Shown here: positions 1 to 13,100 of the stretch, in pieces
How positions within the stretch are numbered: position 1 is the first letter of the stretch
How the letters are laid out: every line of letters starts with the position of its first letter
NCBI GenBank assembly: GCA_030770545.1
Contig: CM061109.1
Span: 15,112,001-15,176,000 of the forward strand
DNA length: 64,000 nt
Reading direction: 5' to 3'
Source of the DNA: Macropodus opercularis
Lineage: Eukaryota > Chordata > Actinopteri > Anabantiformes > Osphronemidae
Notes under the pieces: model-generated
The model's database searches: none
The model's input: only the letters and a program-made list of their open reading frames with translations
Told to the model about the DNA's origin: nothing
Program-made: the position numbers and the translations under genes

Positions 1-469
1 CTTCTACTTTGCAAAACTTTGCAAAACTTTGCGTTCTGTTTACCGAGCTGTTCGTCTTCAGATATGAACAAATAAAGAAAAGGGACATGAAGGAAGGAGA
101 CACCGTAAAAGAAGTGTACACACACACACACACATAAACAGGAACGAGTGAAGGGCAAAAGGAGAAGCGGAGACTAAAACTGTGTGCTGTCAGGAAAGAT
201 GGGCTCGGACCTGAAGCTCTGAAATACCACAAGAACAACTCAGCATGTGTTGTTAAGGAGAGAACAAAAACATATATATACACGTAAGTAACCAAAAAGC
301 TTAAATGCAAGCTAAATTACAATTCAAATGTATAAATTAATAAATGAATATATGAACGTATTCATTTATCATCTGCATGGAGATACATTATTCACAGACT
401 AGGGGTATCATTATACTTCTATTAATATAAAGTTTACTTTTACCATTGCAAAACCAAACACTCCACTGT

Positions 470-470
<1 letters not shown>

Positions 471-500
<30 letters not shown>
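471..500. repeat. (CA)n microsatellite
   Basis: About 15 uninterrupted CA dinucleotides lie about 65 bases upstream of the TATA-like box at 567. A shorter CA run is at 119-134. Dinucleotide repeats of this kind are common and length-variable in fish genomes. Confidence 0.95.
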
Positions 501-501
<1 letters not shown>

Positions 502-566
502 TTTACTTTCAAGGAACGTCAGCCCTACTTGGGGTCAAAAGGTATAATTTTGCAAGTTGAAACCAG

Positions 567-574
567 TATAAAAG
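567..574 (+). promoter_or_regulatory. TATA-box-like promoter candidate
   Basis: The octamer TATAAAAG is followed by a short leader that contains small upstream ORFs. An ATG at 666 opens 17 codons ending at a good splice donor (GTAAGC at 717). This is only a sequence match. No known gene is recognised downstream. Confidence 0.3.
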
Positions 575-665
575 CACCGAGGCAGCGACAGGATGAGAAC
601 ACACGTAAAGTCTCTCCCTGCAGAACTAAGGAAAATATGACTTGTGTACTTTGTGAGGTTTAACC

Positions 666-936
666 ATGAAAGGATTGTTGTCTTTCCTACTGCAAAATAT
701 CGAAGGAACTCAGCAGGTAAGCGTCTGAACAGACTGCGTCTATTGTTTCATTTTGTTGTGAGATTTATTGTAGTATGTGCAGTGTTGTCGTACTACTTCT
801 ATTTAATAGGTTTTAATGAAGTACGGCAGGATAACTTTAAAATTAATGCTGTACGTTACTTTTTGCTCATTGTTTAGAGTCTAAACATATTTGCTCCTCT
901 TTTCAGAAGCCTCTCACTGCAGTACACAGCTCTTAA
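666..936 (+). CDS. Possible two-exon micropeptide, unrecognised
   Basis: ATG at 666 opens 17 codons to 716, then a GTAAGC donor. A pyrimidine-rich TTTTCAG acceptor ends at 906 and joins in frame to nine codons and a TAA at 934-936. The result is a 26-residue product beginning MKGLLSFLLQ. The intron would be 190 nt. The TATA-like box at 567 fits a transcript starting near 600. I know no family that matches. The product is tiny and the splice is only predicted, so this may equally be a non-coding RNA or chance. Two short upstream ORFs, at 594 and 637, would also have to be bypassed. Confidence 0.15.
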
Positions 937-3900
937 CCGTGCAGACGATGTTACTCTAACGTCTGTACAGATGTAGTTCAAGTGTTAATAATAGGCCCCT
1001 GTTTGCTTTGCTGTAATTTTAATACATAATACATCATTTTCATAAATGTTACTCTAATGAAGTCAGGTTGCATATGAAGCATCTCTTATGAATACACATG
1101 AAGAGTGAAACAAAGACAGTAGAAAGCATTTGAATAGTTACATTAGAATTGTATATTCATTTCTATTAAATATGATAAACAAGCTTGTGGCGGATTATTT
1201 ATCTACATGCTGACATGTTTAAGACTTAACAAATATGACAATGCCCTCTTGTTAAATAACATTAATAAACATGTGTAACATTAAAGCAGGCCGGGGGATC
1301 GTGGTTCACCGGAACGGAACTGCAAACTTTTATTTCACCACCATGACGTGATCCAGGAAGAGACAAAAGAAAAGACTCACAATGTGATTTTAAAACTGCT
1401 GCTGCTCTATTCACGTAAAATGTGTCAAAAAAACGAAATTGTGTATAATAAATAACAATTATATTACAGAATAAAATACAAAAGTCATATAGATGTATTA
1501 AAAAGCCCTAATAATTAAGTTTTTTCAAATTTTGGTGGTGATAGATTTCATGCAGGAACCAGGACAGACACAAAAAACTCCAAATAGCTTTGAAGCCATG
1601 ATGCCTGGCTCATCATCACCTTGTGTTACAACACTGAATAGGAAATCATATGCAAACGGTATGTTTGAATATTCATGACCGAATCCATGGGTTGTTTGTA
1701 CTGTAGCATTAATTAGTTGCTCGAGGGGAAGCTGAACCCAAATAAGGAGCCGAAGTGCTCGGCTCTGAAACGCGGCAAAGCTAAAAGAAAGAATTAAAAA
1801 GTGAGAAATGTGTGACTAGTGGGTGGCAACGCAGTGCGGAGCGTTCAAACAGCATGAGATAGTTTCACTCATTTATTTAACAATTAACAAACACCTACAA
1901 GAAGGTTGCACGTGGAAAAAGGTAATAAAGCGATTCATTTCAGAAATCATTTCCGATTAACGAGCCAAACTTTCCTTCGTTTAGGATTCGTGGACATATA
2001 CATGTATGTGCTGTTAAAAATGTATGAATATTCAAGAGAGGAGATGGTTGAAGAGTCCCAATCATCTCCTACACAGTTGATCTGGGAGATAAAAGAGGGC
2101 CGCTGAGAGGAGTTTCACTGTGAAAGACATTAGCATGCCTTTGAAACGAGAGACCTTGAGCATGAACAAGGGCTATCCATACACACTTTGGAATGTCATT
2201 TATATGCACAAACTGAGGTGTGAGGCCAGAGGATGTTGGAGGGGCAGAAAGGATCCACTCAGCACAGGTGTAGCTTTCACTGGCCAACACTGGAATACCG
2301 GCGTTTTTACGCTGCCAGGCCTCTTTACACATCACTGAGCTGCTCTGAAGCTACAGGCTTCACTGAAACAACCCCACTGCTGAGGAGAAAACACCAGGTT
2401 TACACATAATTGGATGATGTGCTTTTGCTTTTTCATACTTCCTCAGTGATTCCGAAGGAAGACGTGCTGCATCAAAGAGGTTTTGTTTAATGTTTCAATC
2501 AGCGCGACAGTAAAAGTGTTGATTTTCAATTGTTTGTTTGAAGACCGGAGTTACTTTTCGTGCCACTGCCACTGGTGACCTATGCACTCAGCTCTCTGAA
2601 TTATGCATGACGATTATACGACACAGTCCTCTGAATTGTAAATTCTCACAATTATACAGCCCATTGTCTATTCATTATTTCAAACGAATGGGAAATTATG
2701 TAAAACTACCTCTAAAGAGGAAAGCAGCGTGTAATGTGACTTGCCATATTGTTCATGCAATTCAAATACTTTGCTTTTTCTGAGAGTTGGAAGTAATCAG
2801 ATTGAAATGAAATCTGACTTGGATGTCATGTGGGATTATGATACATTTGGAAGATAAGCTATGATAACTACACTACGTGCGAGGTGAGAGCACTCAGGCA
2901 AAGAGTGTTTTCCAATTAACTTAAACCTCCCTCAAGGTTAAATATACGAGAGTCGAACTTACGGCGTCTTCTCCTCCCGCCCAGACGAGTGAAGCACTTC
3001 AGCAAGTCCTCCAGCGTCGCTCTGTCCCCGTCTGGACAATCGACGTGTAGTAAAGGCCCTCACACCACTGACATGTAGCAAAATGATACTGTGTTCATTT
3101 TCTTTTTTCTAATATTCAGAATCCACGTTTTCCTTTTCTTATAGATTAAAACCAGTGGATACATTCTGACTTCTGTGCTCGTACAGAAACCACACTCAGC
3201 TTCAGCAGGCGCCGTCGCCAAGTCGAGACTCTAAACACGTAGAGTTTGCTTCCTGTTGAACTTCCTGCTAAAACCCACTGATACAGAGTTTTTGGTCAGA
3301 CTGCAAAAACTCTGGGAAGTGTAGAAATACATGCCGATTCATAGCGTTCTTTTAAAATGAGTGTGAGTAAAGAGTAAAGAAAGCTGGGACTATGATTTTT
3401 CCTCTCATCACATACACAGTTGGAATGTTGAAGCGTTATTCTCTCTATTATTGTTATTTTACTTCAGACACATTTAAAAGTTGGTTGGAGATGGAGAAAG
3501 TTGAAAAGTTTAAGTAAGATAAGGAAGACAGTACATATATTTACCAAATAAAAATCTGGCCTTCACAAATTGAGTAAATGTATGATTTTAATTAAATCAG
3601 CAGGTAAATTTTTGTCTTGCTGTCCAAGCTGTAATTTATTTTTAACTTTTATTTTCATTTTAATTTATTTCTTTTATTCTGTCTTCCATTGCAGTGGCTT
3701 CTTGTGCTCTGCAGCTATTGTTGCTTTGCGTTTGCCTATGAACTATGCGAGCTAGATGTTTGTTGTACGTGACACGTCGCTGGTGTTAATATTCGATTTT
3801 TGTTAAGTTGTCAGACTGTGAGAACGAGGGTGTGGGTTCAGCAGGTCCAGAGCTCACTGGGTTAGTGGCAGCTTGACTCAGAAGTGACCTTACTATAAGA

Positions 3901-5214
3901 TTAGAGCTTTGACTGAATCGAGCTGTGGGACATGTTGTTTACATGCTGGGTCCAGGTGGAGAACCACGTCTGTCTTTTCCTGTAAACAGTTGCTACTGTG
4001 ATTGTTGGTTAAATGAATTTTTCTCTTTTTTTTTTTTTTATCATGCAGCATTTTACAGTCCTGCCTCTGGTCACAGTGTGTTCAGGCTCATTGAGGACCT
4101 GCAGAGAGGCCACAGCTTCCTCCTCCTCCTCATCAGAGACTGTTAGCCTCATCCACTATTCTCCTCCTCGCCTCCTGCTGCACTCCATCCCTCTGCTGAG
4201 CACAGGTATTTGTTTAGGAATCTCTCGGTGGAAATTATACTCCATCTCCGGCGCTCCCTATCAACACACAATTATCATGGGCAATCATGCAGAACAGTGT
4301 TGAATTCAGCTGGGACTCCCACTCTGATGGCATTACTGACTGCAAGGCCCTGGCTTCTTTCTGAAGGTAGCTTGGCCCACACCTCCATCAGACCTGTCTC
4401 TCTCTCTCTCTCTTCTAACTTGGTACATGATTGAACGTATCTTATTAGGATTTAGTTTAAACTAAGACGTCCACAGAAATCTCTTTCTGTAAAGCATTTG
4501 GCTGAAAGCTCTGTTTGAGCCTGAACGCGGACTCTGACCTTATGTTAAAATGCATGACTGTGTGCTCGCCTGCGGCCTCAGCTTGGAATGGTTGGCGTGT
4601 GCGTGGCTGCTCACAAGACTGAGCTGAAGTTTGGTGCGCGGACGCCGACGGTTCGAATTTAAAATTCACAAAATTGGAAGTGTGAATCTCCATCATAAGA
4701 GTCCTCTTCGGAGGCAAAGTCAGTCTCACAAAGTAATCAGTGCCTTACATTGTGTCACTCTCCCCTGCATTCTGACGCATTTCCCTATGTATGATAAGTA
4801 TATTGTGAAGCCTGAAAGGTGCAGAGTTGATACAGACACATGAGAATCGACGCTGGAGTCCATTCACATCCTGATCAAATGCTCCATTCATGAGTGAAAT
4901 TACAATTCGTCTGTCAGCCAAGGTGTGAATTCTTTCATCTACAGATCCCACCTCTGAAGTTGTGATTAAATGCATACGGCCACATACACACTGGAGATAA
5001 GCAAAATGGGATTCCTGCCTCTCAGGGTATAGAATGACATGTAAAACACAACAGTGCCATCTTGTGGTATTGGGGTTGCACCTTTCTGTACATTTTGCTT
5101 CTGAACAGCATGGGCCCAAAAGCCAAGACCTTTTTTTTTTTTTTTTACAGTTTTTTGACCTGTTACAGTAAAACTATTTATTTTTAGATGACAAAGTTTG
5201 CTTTACTGCATCTT

Positions 5215-5220
5215 TTTATT
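5215..5220 (-). terminator. tmem182: tmem182 polyadenylation signal
   Basis: On the minus strand this reads AATAAA, 543 bases beyond the tmem182 stop. It is the first canonical hexamer in that direction, so it is the likely end of a 3' UTR of about 550 bases. Confidence 0.5.
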
Positions 5221-5762
5221 GGCAAACATAAATACATACTGCTCATTTGAAAAGATTATCTCAAACCACAACTAAATGGGAAATGTATGAAATATCTTCA
5301 ACAAAACAACATCAAATCTGTTCAATAAATCTGTATAGGTTCAGGCTTGGTACAGGGACAGTAACACAATAGTGCAGTAAAAGCGAAAAAAAAGATAATA
5401 AGCTACGATGCAACAGTAAAATGTCTGTACTTGATGTTATAGGACTGAGGGGATGAGACCATTTTATTTAATATCAAAAATCTGAAGAAAACACCAACAG
5501 TTGTCATCAGTGAAGGTGAAAGCTGTTGTAAATACTCTGTTGCAATATGCTCAGAGTTCAAATTGCACAGAACAGGACGTGAAGCAGCTTTTCAGGACGT
5601 TTACAGTGACTTTTCTGAACTGAACAACGGTTGTAATTTAATTTTGGAGTGTCCAAGCCCACCGGATCAATTGAACTACAAATCTGCCAACAGAGTTCTG
5701 TTTTTACGAGGCAGACCAAGGCACCACAGGCTCCCACTCTTCCTCTAAGCTCTCGATTAAAG

Positions 5763-8330
5763 TCAGTGGTTGTGGATGGCTCGACCGATGAGGAGGAAAA
5801 GGAGGCCAGACAGAAGGCAGAAGAAGATGCCGACGGGGGCAAACATGAAGGACAGACCGTAGCTGAGGGACAGATCAAACTTATCGCACATGGATGAACG
5901 CTGCGCTTTGTATGCGTCCATCACATCCAACACCTGCACCCACAGCACATACATCACCACCACACACAGCAGGAAGAGACCTGGAGCAAAGACAAGCAGA
6001 CATGAGGTGACTGAGAGTGGCTTTTATATCAGACAAGATCATTGTTGTAAAATAAGTAAAAGTAGAAAAATAAACTACACAAAATGTAATATTTGCTTGG
6101 TTAAGGTCCTAAATAAGTGAAATTTGCATCACAGTCCGTGTAAATAAATATGATTAGGTCTCTGCAAGGTCTCATCTCCTCCATTTGTAGAAGAAAATAA
6201 CAACGTAGGCCTTTTTCTGTTTTTTATTGTCTATAAACCATCTTTAAATGTCTTTGGGTTTTTGTTTCAGTATAAGGTGCATTTGGGTGTTTTGAACTCA
6301 CCAGATGCCAGGAAAAGGCCCCCTCCTGCTTTATACAGTCTGTGGCTGGTGAATGGAGCAGCACAGATGATAAAGAACCCACCGAGCAATGCAGCTGCTA
6401 CACCGATGAGCATAAAGATGCTCCAGAATCCTCTGTACACTGCACAGAAATACCAGTTATTACTAATCAAATCCATCCAATGGGTTAGAACGCAGCACAT
6501 GTAGCTAAGCACCCAGACACTTACGTATAGCAGAGTCATACTCGGTGGCATTGTGGGTCTGATGAGACACTGGGAATGGGAAGAGGTAGGCGTGCATGCA
6601 CTCTTTGGAGTCTGGCTGATTTGCTAGAGGGGAGAAAAATTAATTATTAATATGTGCAGCAGCTTTTTCAAATATTTTATTTTTGTTTATATTTAACTTG
6701 ATGCATAACTTATCCTCCCCTCCTCATAGTAACAAATAGACAGACACAGCTCATGTTTATACTATTTCTCAACTGTCCTCCATCTTTTCCTCAAACCATC
6801 ACATGGTCTTGGACTGCTGGTAGCGGTTTCAGACAGTGAACCACCATCGTCCCCATCACAAAAGAGATGACACACAACCACCTGACAAAGGACCAGAATA
6901 ACATCACATGGCCCAGCCTCTGAAGGGTCACATGAGGGGGATTCTCCCACTATGGCGTCATATGAGTTCAATAGCAAATGGCAAATGTTTAGAGCTCCCA
7001 TGTGACTGAAGCATCATGAAATGATTCCTTTTATGCTAATATGTAAAGTAGTGCCGTGTAAATAAAGCACTGAGTAAATATCAGTGTCACTTACTGAACC
7101 AGAGCTTCCACAGCAGATGGTCATCACCCTTATCGCTTTGAAAACTACACCGCCAGAAGAAGCCCTCGTGATACAGCGTAACGTCCTGCTGCTGTTTCAC
7201 GACAAGAAGAAAAGTCTTGTTAGCAGATGGACGTGGACTGCACACAGCGTGCTGTTTTACGTTGACGTGGGTGATCTGCCCACGTCGGGTTCTCGCGAGG
7301 CGGGTGTCCACCGGGTCCCCACGGTTGGCAGCTGCTGAGGCAGGTCAAGGGTTGAGCCGAGTGAGCACCTCCAGCCTCAGACAGGTTTGGTTTGGCGCCA
7401 AGTGTGTTCCCATTCACAAAACGGTCACTGTTAGTGGTCACTATTTTTGCACGTGAGAACAACACATCCTAAACACTAAAGACATTTCAGTCCACATTAA
7501 GACATAAGTTCAATCAAGTGTTTATTTTGAAATGAGTTGAACAACTTTCTTCATTTGTTTTGACATTCAAAAAGAAATTGTTACCTATGAGATATAGCAG
7601 AATTTAATTAAAGTTTCCATTTTATGTTTTTCTTTTTTTGATTTAGAAAACGTCTGAATAAACTTTAGAATTGATTATGTTTAGACCACATTGCTTTATT
7701 ATGTACAGCATGGAGCCAGCAGCGCTTTGGTTTTATTGTGGTCGTATCACGTCTCAATTCCAGGATCAGTGCCCACTATGAAAAGCTAAGTATGTTCTAG
7801 TCTGTGATATTTAATACAGAACCAAACCAGTGAGACTCTGGAGTTTGTATTTCTATCACAGGGGCACATACACAAGCTATGTGTCAATTACTGCATAGCT
7901 GCACACAAGCTACAGTACATTAAACAGTGTCTGATTACACCCTGCAGGGATGAGGGATGCCTCTGCCCGCAGTGCATTACCAACAGAATGACTGGAGCAA
8001 CTGTTCCCAAAACACAAGACGCAACTTTCACTTAGTTTAAAAAGTCAAACATGAAGTCTCCTTATAGCTATCAGTTATAAGGGATAGATTAAATCCTATT
8101 TCCATCTAACAACTCAGCGCTGTGGAAATAATATTTGGTTTCCTTGATGTCCTGTTTGTTAAAAGTCTGACACTCACCTCTACAGTCACACCACCAACAG
8201 ATCTTTTCGGGTTTGTGAGGCAAGTCTCGGAGGCCAGCAGCCAGTAATCGGTTCCAAAGGAGAGAAGGATGAAGACAGCAGCCAACGCCCCGAAGAGCCC
8301 CGCGAAAAACAGTGCCACACTAAGCTTCAT
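5763..8330 (-). CDS. tmem182: Transmembrane protein 182
   Basis: Five coding exons, in transcript order: 8330-8178, 7191-7095, 6623-6525, 6439-6302, 5980-5763. They join in frame to 234 residues; the human protein is 229. The protein is a four-pass claudin/PMP22-like membrane protein. Residues 1-51 carry the first membrane segment and the family block FGTDYWLLAS. The first extracellular loop has the conserved YHEGFFWRC block and an N-glycosylation site (NATEY). Later come YRGFW, the CAAPF block, KAGGG, and a last hydrophobic segment ending at HNH. TMEM182 is known mainly from skeletal muscle and fat, where it is reported to modulate myogenesis. I chose the ATG at 8330 because it matches the family N-terminus; an upstream ATG at 8396 would add 22 unrelated residues. 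The acceptor of exon 2 is a CAGCAGCAG triple. The gene lies head-to-head with mfsd9, as expected from the human order. Confidence 0.93.
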
Positions 8331-10113
8331 GGTCCAGGACTGACCAGCCACTCTGCCCCCACTCAGACACACTCCCCCTCCAACTACACGGCGCACATGT
8401 GACAGACAGACTCCTCTGGCACAAATCGATCTGCCAAAAAAAGATGGGTTGTTCGTCTACGAAGACACTTTATGTTTGGTTACTGGAGCTTAAGTCTTCT
8501 TGTGTCCCTCTGTCTGCGTCATGGTAGGACAAGGTTGTGCGCATGACTCTTCTGGACCCTTCACTCAGGACTGAAGCCAGCCCACCCCTCCACACCCTGC
8601 CCCAAGGCCTATTTATGGGGTCACACCGAAGACTGCTGTGACACTTTAACACAGAGCAGGGTGTGTGAAGGGCGGGGACCATCACAGAAATAACCAGTGG
8701 CAATTGGACACCAAGCATCTGCACGGGAATGTCAAGGCAGGGTGAAAACGAAAGGACAGAGGAGTTAACTATCCCATAATACACAAATAAACACAACAGG
8801 ACAACAGCTTGATAAGCGTTACAGTAAATGCACTTTATTAAACACCTGCGGGAACTGTAGTGTGTTGGGGGACCAGCGGTTTATTAGCATTTATGGGTAA
8901 TATTTAGCAGTGAATCTATATGTAGACACAAGGTAATTTACACACGGATGTGAACAGACCACCCTCACGCACCCGCGGTCCACACATCTCAACCCTCTGC
9001 AGCATGTGGGTGGTCAGTAGTCAGTGTCTCCATAAACTTGAAAAAGACCAAACACGTTTAGTTACACGTTTGTGGCATTTCTAAGCTGCAATCCACAACT
9101 TAAACTGAAATTAAGTTATTATCACAAATGTGTTCTTTTCATACCAGTAATGATTATTTAACTTGCTGCGGTAGATCACTTTATTAATATCTCACATGTG
9201 AAATTGTATTTTTACTAAACGCTTGATTTACTGTGATGCTGCGAATTCTATGGTGACCGAAATATACAGATGTCTGAACACAGCCAGTGGGAAAATCTCT
9301 GTGCGCTGCTTATGAAGTATTTAATGCCCCGGGTTTACAGCAGGTGGCGCAGGAGAGTCAACTACTGTGTTAACGTAAAGGCAAGTTGCCTTTTTCTTCA
9401 TTTATAACATTATTCTGCACTTCTTTGTATACAAACAAGCATTTAGAGTGAAACCAATATCTCCAATATCACATAACACTGAGATCATCACGTGAATATA
9501 CATAAAGTCCCAATACAGAGAAAAGACAGGACATATTCATTGGAAACTGGGAATAAATAATGAATGGATTCGATTTTAACTGTTTGACTGATTTACTGAT
9601 CTTATCGCATCAGTAAAATTCGTGTCTTGACCAACATCACAACTTTTAATGATAATCAATAAGTTTGGTTCAAAACTGAAAAAGCGGACTTGTCATAGTA
9701 ATTTTTAGAAACCAAATAAATTATTTTTATTTTAGTACAGAATCGCTTTATCGTTTTATGAATAAGACGATGCCGGTGTCGCGTTGGTTTGTTGTGTGAC
9801 GTCAGCGGGCGATACCATGTGTCAGAACAGACTCAGGGGAGTCACACCGGACAACAGGGCATTTCAACCTCTGAGAAATCAACCAGGCGTCGATCTGTCG
9901 ACGTTATCACATAACTTATATTAACACTCATTAACTATTTGAAGCACCGAAGCCTATCTTCCCTGCAGCTCTCATGTTAAGCCTGACGGCTACCGCCTAG
10001 CAGCTGACCTCCACCCCTGTCCGTGAGACAACCTCCGGGACGGAGACGTGTTTGCTGTTTGGACCGGAGGAGCGCTTCCGCCTTGGCTGCAGCCGGGCTG
10101 TCACAGCGGGAGG
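8331..10113. other. Intergenic region between divergent tmem182 and mfsd9
   Basis: This 1.8-kb stretch separates two genes transcribed away from each other. It holds their 5' UTRs and promoters but no recognisable coding sequence. The mfsd9-proximal end (from about 9780) is GC-richer and carries a perfect CRE palindrome. Confidence 0.6.
9797..9804 (+). promoter_or_regulatory. mfsd9: CRE/ATF site TGACGTCA upstream of mfsd9
   Basis: A perfect palindromic cyclic-AMP response element lies 310 bases upstream of the mfsd9 ATG, at the edge of a CpG-richer segment. CREB/ATF factors bind this motif in many CpG promoters. Function here is inferred only from sequence and position. Confidence 0.45.
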
Positions 10114-13100
10114 ATGAGCCGCCAGAAATGTAGCCCTTCAGTTCAGAACCCAGCAGGACGGACGAGGGTCATACGATGCATCTACGTGGTGGGCTTCATG
10201 GTGAGTAGACCGGCTGGCTGAGCTGCAGTCACCGGTACTAAGACGACACACTTCACATGACGGTGAGACGCGAGTTCCGTCCACAGCGGACCAGGGTGTG
10301 TTCAGGGTGGATGCGCTCAGTCAAGCTTTAATTTCACTCCTGCCTCCTTTCATTCGTCTGGTTTCATTTAATTTCAGTCTGTTCGCTGTATACTTTTAAA
10401 TTGTACCCGTCGTATAACTCAAGTGACCTATATGGTTTGTTTACACATATAAAATCTTAGTGCTACTGTGGTGAATGAGTTATTAAATCATCGTGTGAAA
10501 TTGGTGGGTTATGTGTCGAGTAGGCAGGTGACATGGATCATTACTGACACAAACGCAGGATGGTTTAATGTATCAACTAAGCCGATTGTGTTGCTCGTCT
10601 AAATACATGTGTTTGCTGTGCTAGGAGCTGACCTGCAGCTTTTACTTCCCCCAAAAGACCGATTGAAGGAATGTAGGCAACTCACGGGGGCAGCTCCTGT
10701 GACATAGATGCTACTGAAAGTAAACGAATTAGTGTAATGGCTGGTGGCAGAACACTGTATGAATTACTGTGTGACTCCAATTACGGGCTTGGCAAAGCTG
10801 CTCTGATCTCAGCAAAGCAGAAACACAAGATGAGGGATGAGTTTCTGTGGCTCCTTAGAGTTGGACGTTAACCCTTTGCCTTCACTTTATCGGTTTCGTA
10901 ACACAAATCCAGCAGTTCAGGGATTTCTGGTAACGATAACAGCTGGAAACCTCTGATCTCAATCCTGCTCCTGTCCTTTTGTTTCCTGCAGGACTTGTTT
11001 GGGGTGAGCATGATCATCCCACTGCTCAGCCATCACGTGAAAGCTCTTGGAGCCAGTCCCACTGTGGCTGGCATTGTAGGTAATACTGAATACTTATTTT
11101 AGGATACATAGCTGCAGATGAAGGCTCTTATATACTGGAATAAGTGATGCAGCATCAAACATTGATCTTCTTGTCTATGTAAAGAGCCAGTTTAGGTAGA
11201 AGATAACTAACAAGACATTACCCTACAATGTAAATAATAAATCATAATGGTTATAAAACGATAAAGCATTAATTTATTACCCCTGTCACAAATATGTGTT
11301 AAAACAAATCTTATTTGTTGCAGGATCTACATATGGGATGTTACAGCTGTTCTCAAGCACAATTGTTGTAAGTACTGACTTGGTGGAACTGCAGCTCTGT
11401 CCTGTTTGACAAGGCCTGCTCACAGTTGGTGTCATCTCTGGTATTCCATGGAAACAATAAACACTGCCTGTTTTAGCTCAGTTGTGCCTGCACAGTGTAT
11501 GTGGTTGTCCTATATTCTCTTACACAAGCTACTCAGAGTTGGACACAGATCAATAAATACTTTGCACAGAAATGAGATATTTACTAATTTCTTAAATATT
11601 TCCTACACTTAAACCTCTGGACACTGAGGAGACGTAACATTAAATTCATGAAATTCAAATCAGGTTAAAAAAAATTCTGACAATGTGGCATCTGATGGAA
11701 GATTATCAGTTTTCCACATCTTTCTCCTGCCGCCTACAGCTCATGGAATTGGTTTAATTCTCAGGGGTCATGCGACCAATTAAAGAAATAAGTAGTTGTC
11801 TGTTGGCCCCCGTGTGCAGACCGGCTGAATCCTGACAGACGCTGGCAAACGTGCACAGCTGGCTCTCTGTGATAAGCCGACCCAACTACATCCAGCAATG
11901 GACAGTGTTCCTGATTTCATTATTTTATTAGCTGTGTGTAGCTGTGTGTGTTTTTCGAAAGCAAAGACGAAGAAACCTGAGTAAGTTAAAAGCGAAGAAT
12001 ATAATAAAACCCACGCAACGACCTGAGCTGCTTGTTTGGGAGCCGACACCACATTTCTGTTTTTTAGTCTTCTAATTATTCAGAAGACACTCACATGCTT
12101 TCAACACAGTTTGACTCTAGACACTATTTAGTATTCCTTCTGTCGAAGTTATGCTTCTGCTTCTCAATTCATCTCGTTTTCTTGGGATCTGACATGAATC
12201 TTTGTGTTAATATATAATGTAATAATTTACCCCATCTGTGCAGATGTAGAACTGTCCTCTATTTCTTCTCTGAACATGTTTTGATGTGCAGGGCAGCTGG
12301 AGCGATGTGGTGGGACGGCAGTACTCTCTGCTCACCTGTCTGCTGCTGAGTGCTCTCGGTTACGGCCTGCTGGGGATGTCCACCAGCATCGCATTGTTTG
12401 TCCTCGCACGGATACCTGTGGGTAAGTCCATACAGTAGGGCATCCTGCTTAGAGCTTTCAAAGTTTACACAGGATCATTCAGATACTTATGCCCAACCTG
12501 TTGTCTGTCCCAGGGCTGTTCAAGCACTCCCTGTCCATCTGCAGAGCCCTGCTGTCTGACTTGGTGTCGGAGTCAGAGCGCCCTCTGGTGATGGGGCACT
12601 TTAATGCAGCTTCAAGCGTCGGCTTCATCCTGGGTCCTGTGGTGGGCGGCTACCTCAACGAGCACGAAGGAGGCTTTTATACTTCCTCGTTCACCTGTGC
12701 TGGAATCTTCCTTATTAATGCAGGTGGGTTCAAAATAAAGCAAGTGTCTTGATATGCTTGAAGTCTTTGTCTGACAGAATGTCTGTCCTCGCAGGGCTGG
12801 TATGGATGCTACCATGGAGCGAAACATGCCTTCACCGCAATCATACCAATGGCAGCAATAACACAGGTGAAAGTTGTCATGATAACCACGGTAGGAAGTC
12901 TGTACTCAATGGCTCTCACGCAAACAGTCACCACTTATTGCTGGCAGCTGACACTGAACTGAGCTCCAGAGTGTCAAAAAAGCACCAAAGTGGACCAAAG
13001 TGGGGGGAGATGCATCTGCTCCAGCCTGCCTGGAGGCAGCTGTCCTCAGTGGGCTCCAGAATCCACATGGTGGCCTCCTCCGACATGTGGGACCTCTTCT

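Larger units (their letters stand above)
1..5214. other. Intergenic flank, no recognised gene
   Basis: No open frame here encodes a protein I recognise, and no chain of splice-bounded exons could be built on either strand. The region is AT-rich with short CA runs at 119-134 and 471-500. One TATA-like promoter with a possible two-exon small transcript lies at 567-936 and is listed separately. The 3' UTR of the neighbouring minus-strand gene probably ends at about 5215, marked by a polyadenylation hexamer. Confidence 0.6.

Noticed and set aside
2960..3060. Minus-strand exon-like stretch (about DGDRATLEDLLKCFTRLGG) ending at a GTAAGT donor
   Set aside because: The donor is good and the residues look protein-like, but there is no clear acceptor and no partner exon or recognised family. 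It is too weak to call a gene.
8331..8396. Upstream in-frame ATG for tmem182 at 8396
   Set aside because: It would add 22 residues not seen in the family, whereas the ATG at 8330 gives the conserved N-terminus.
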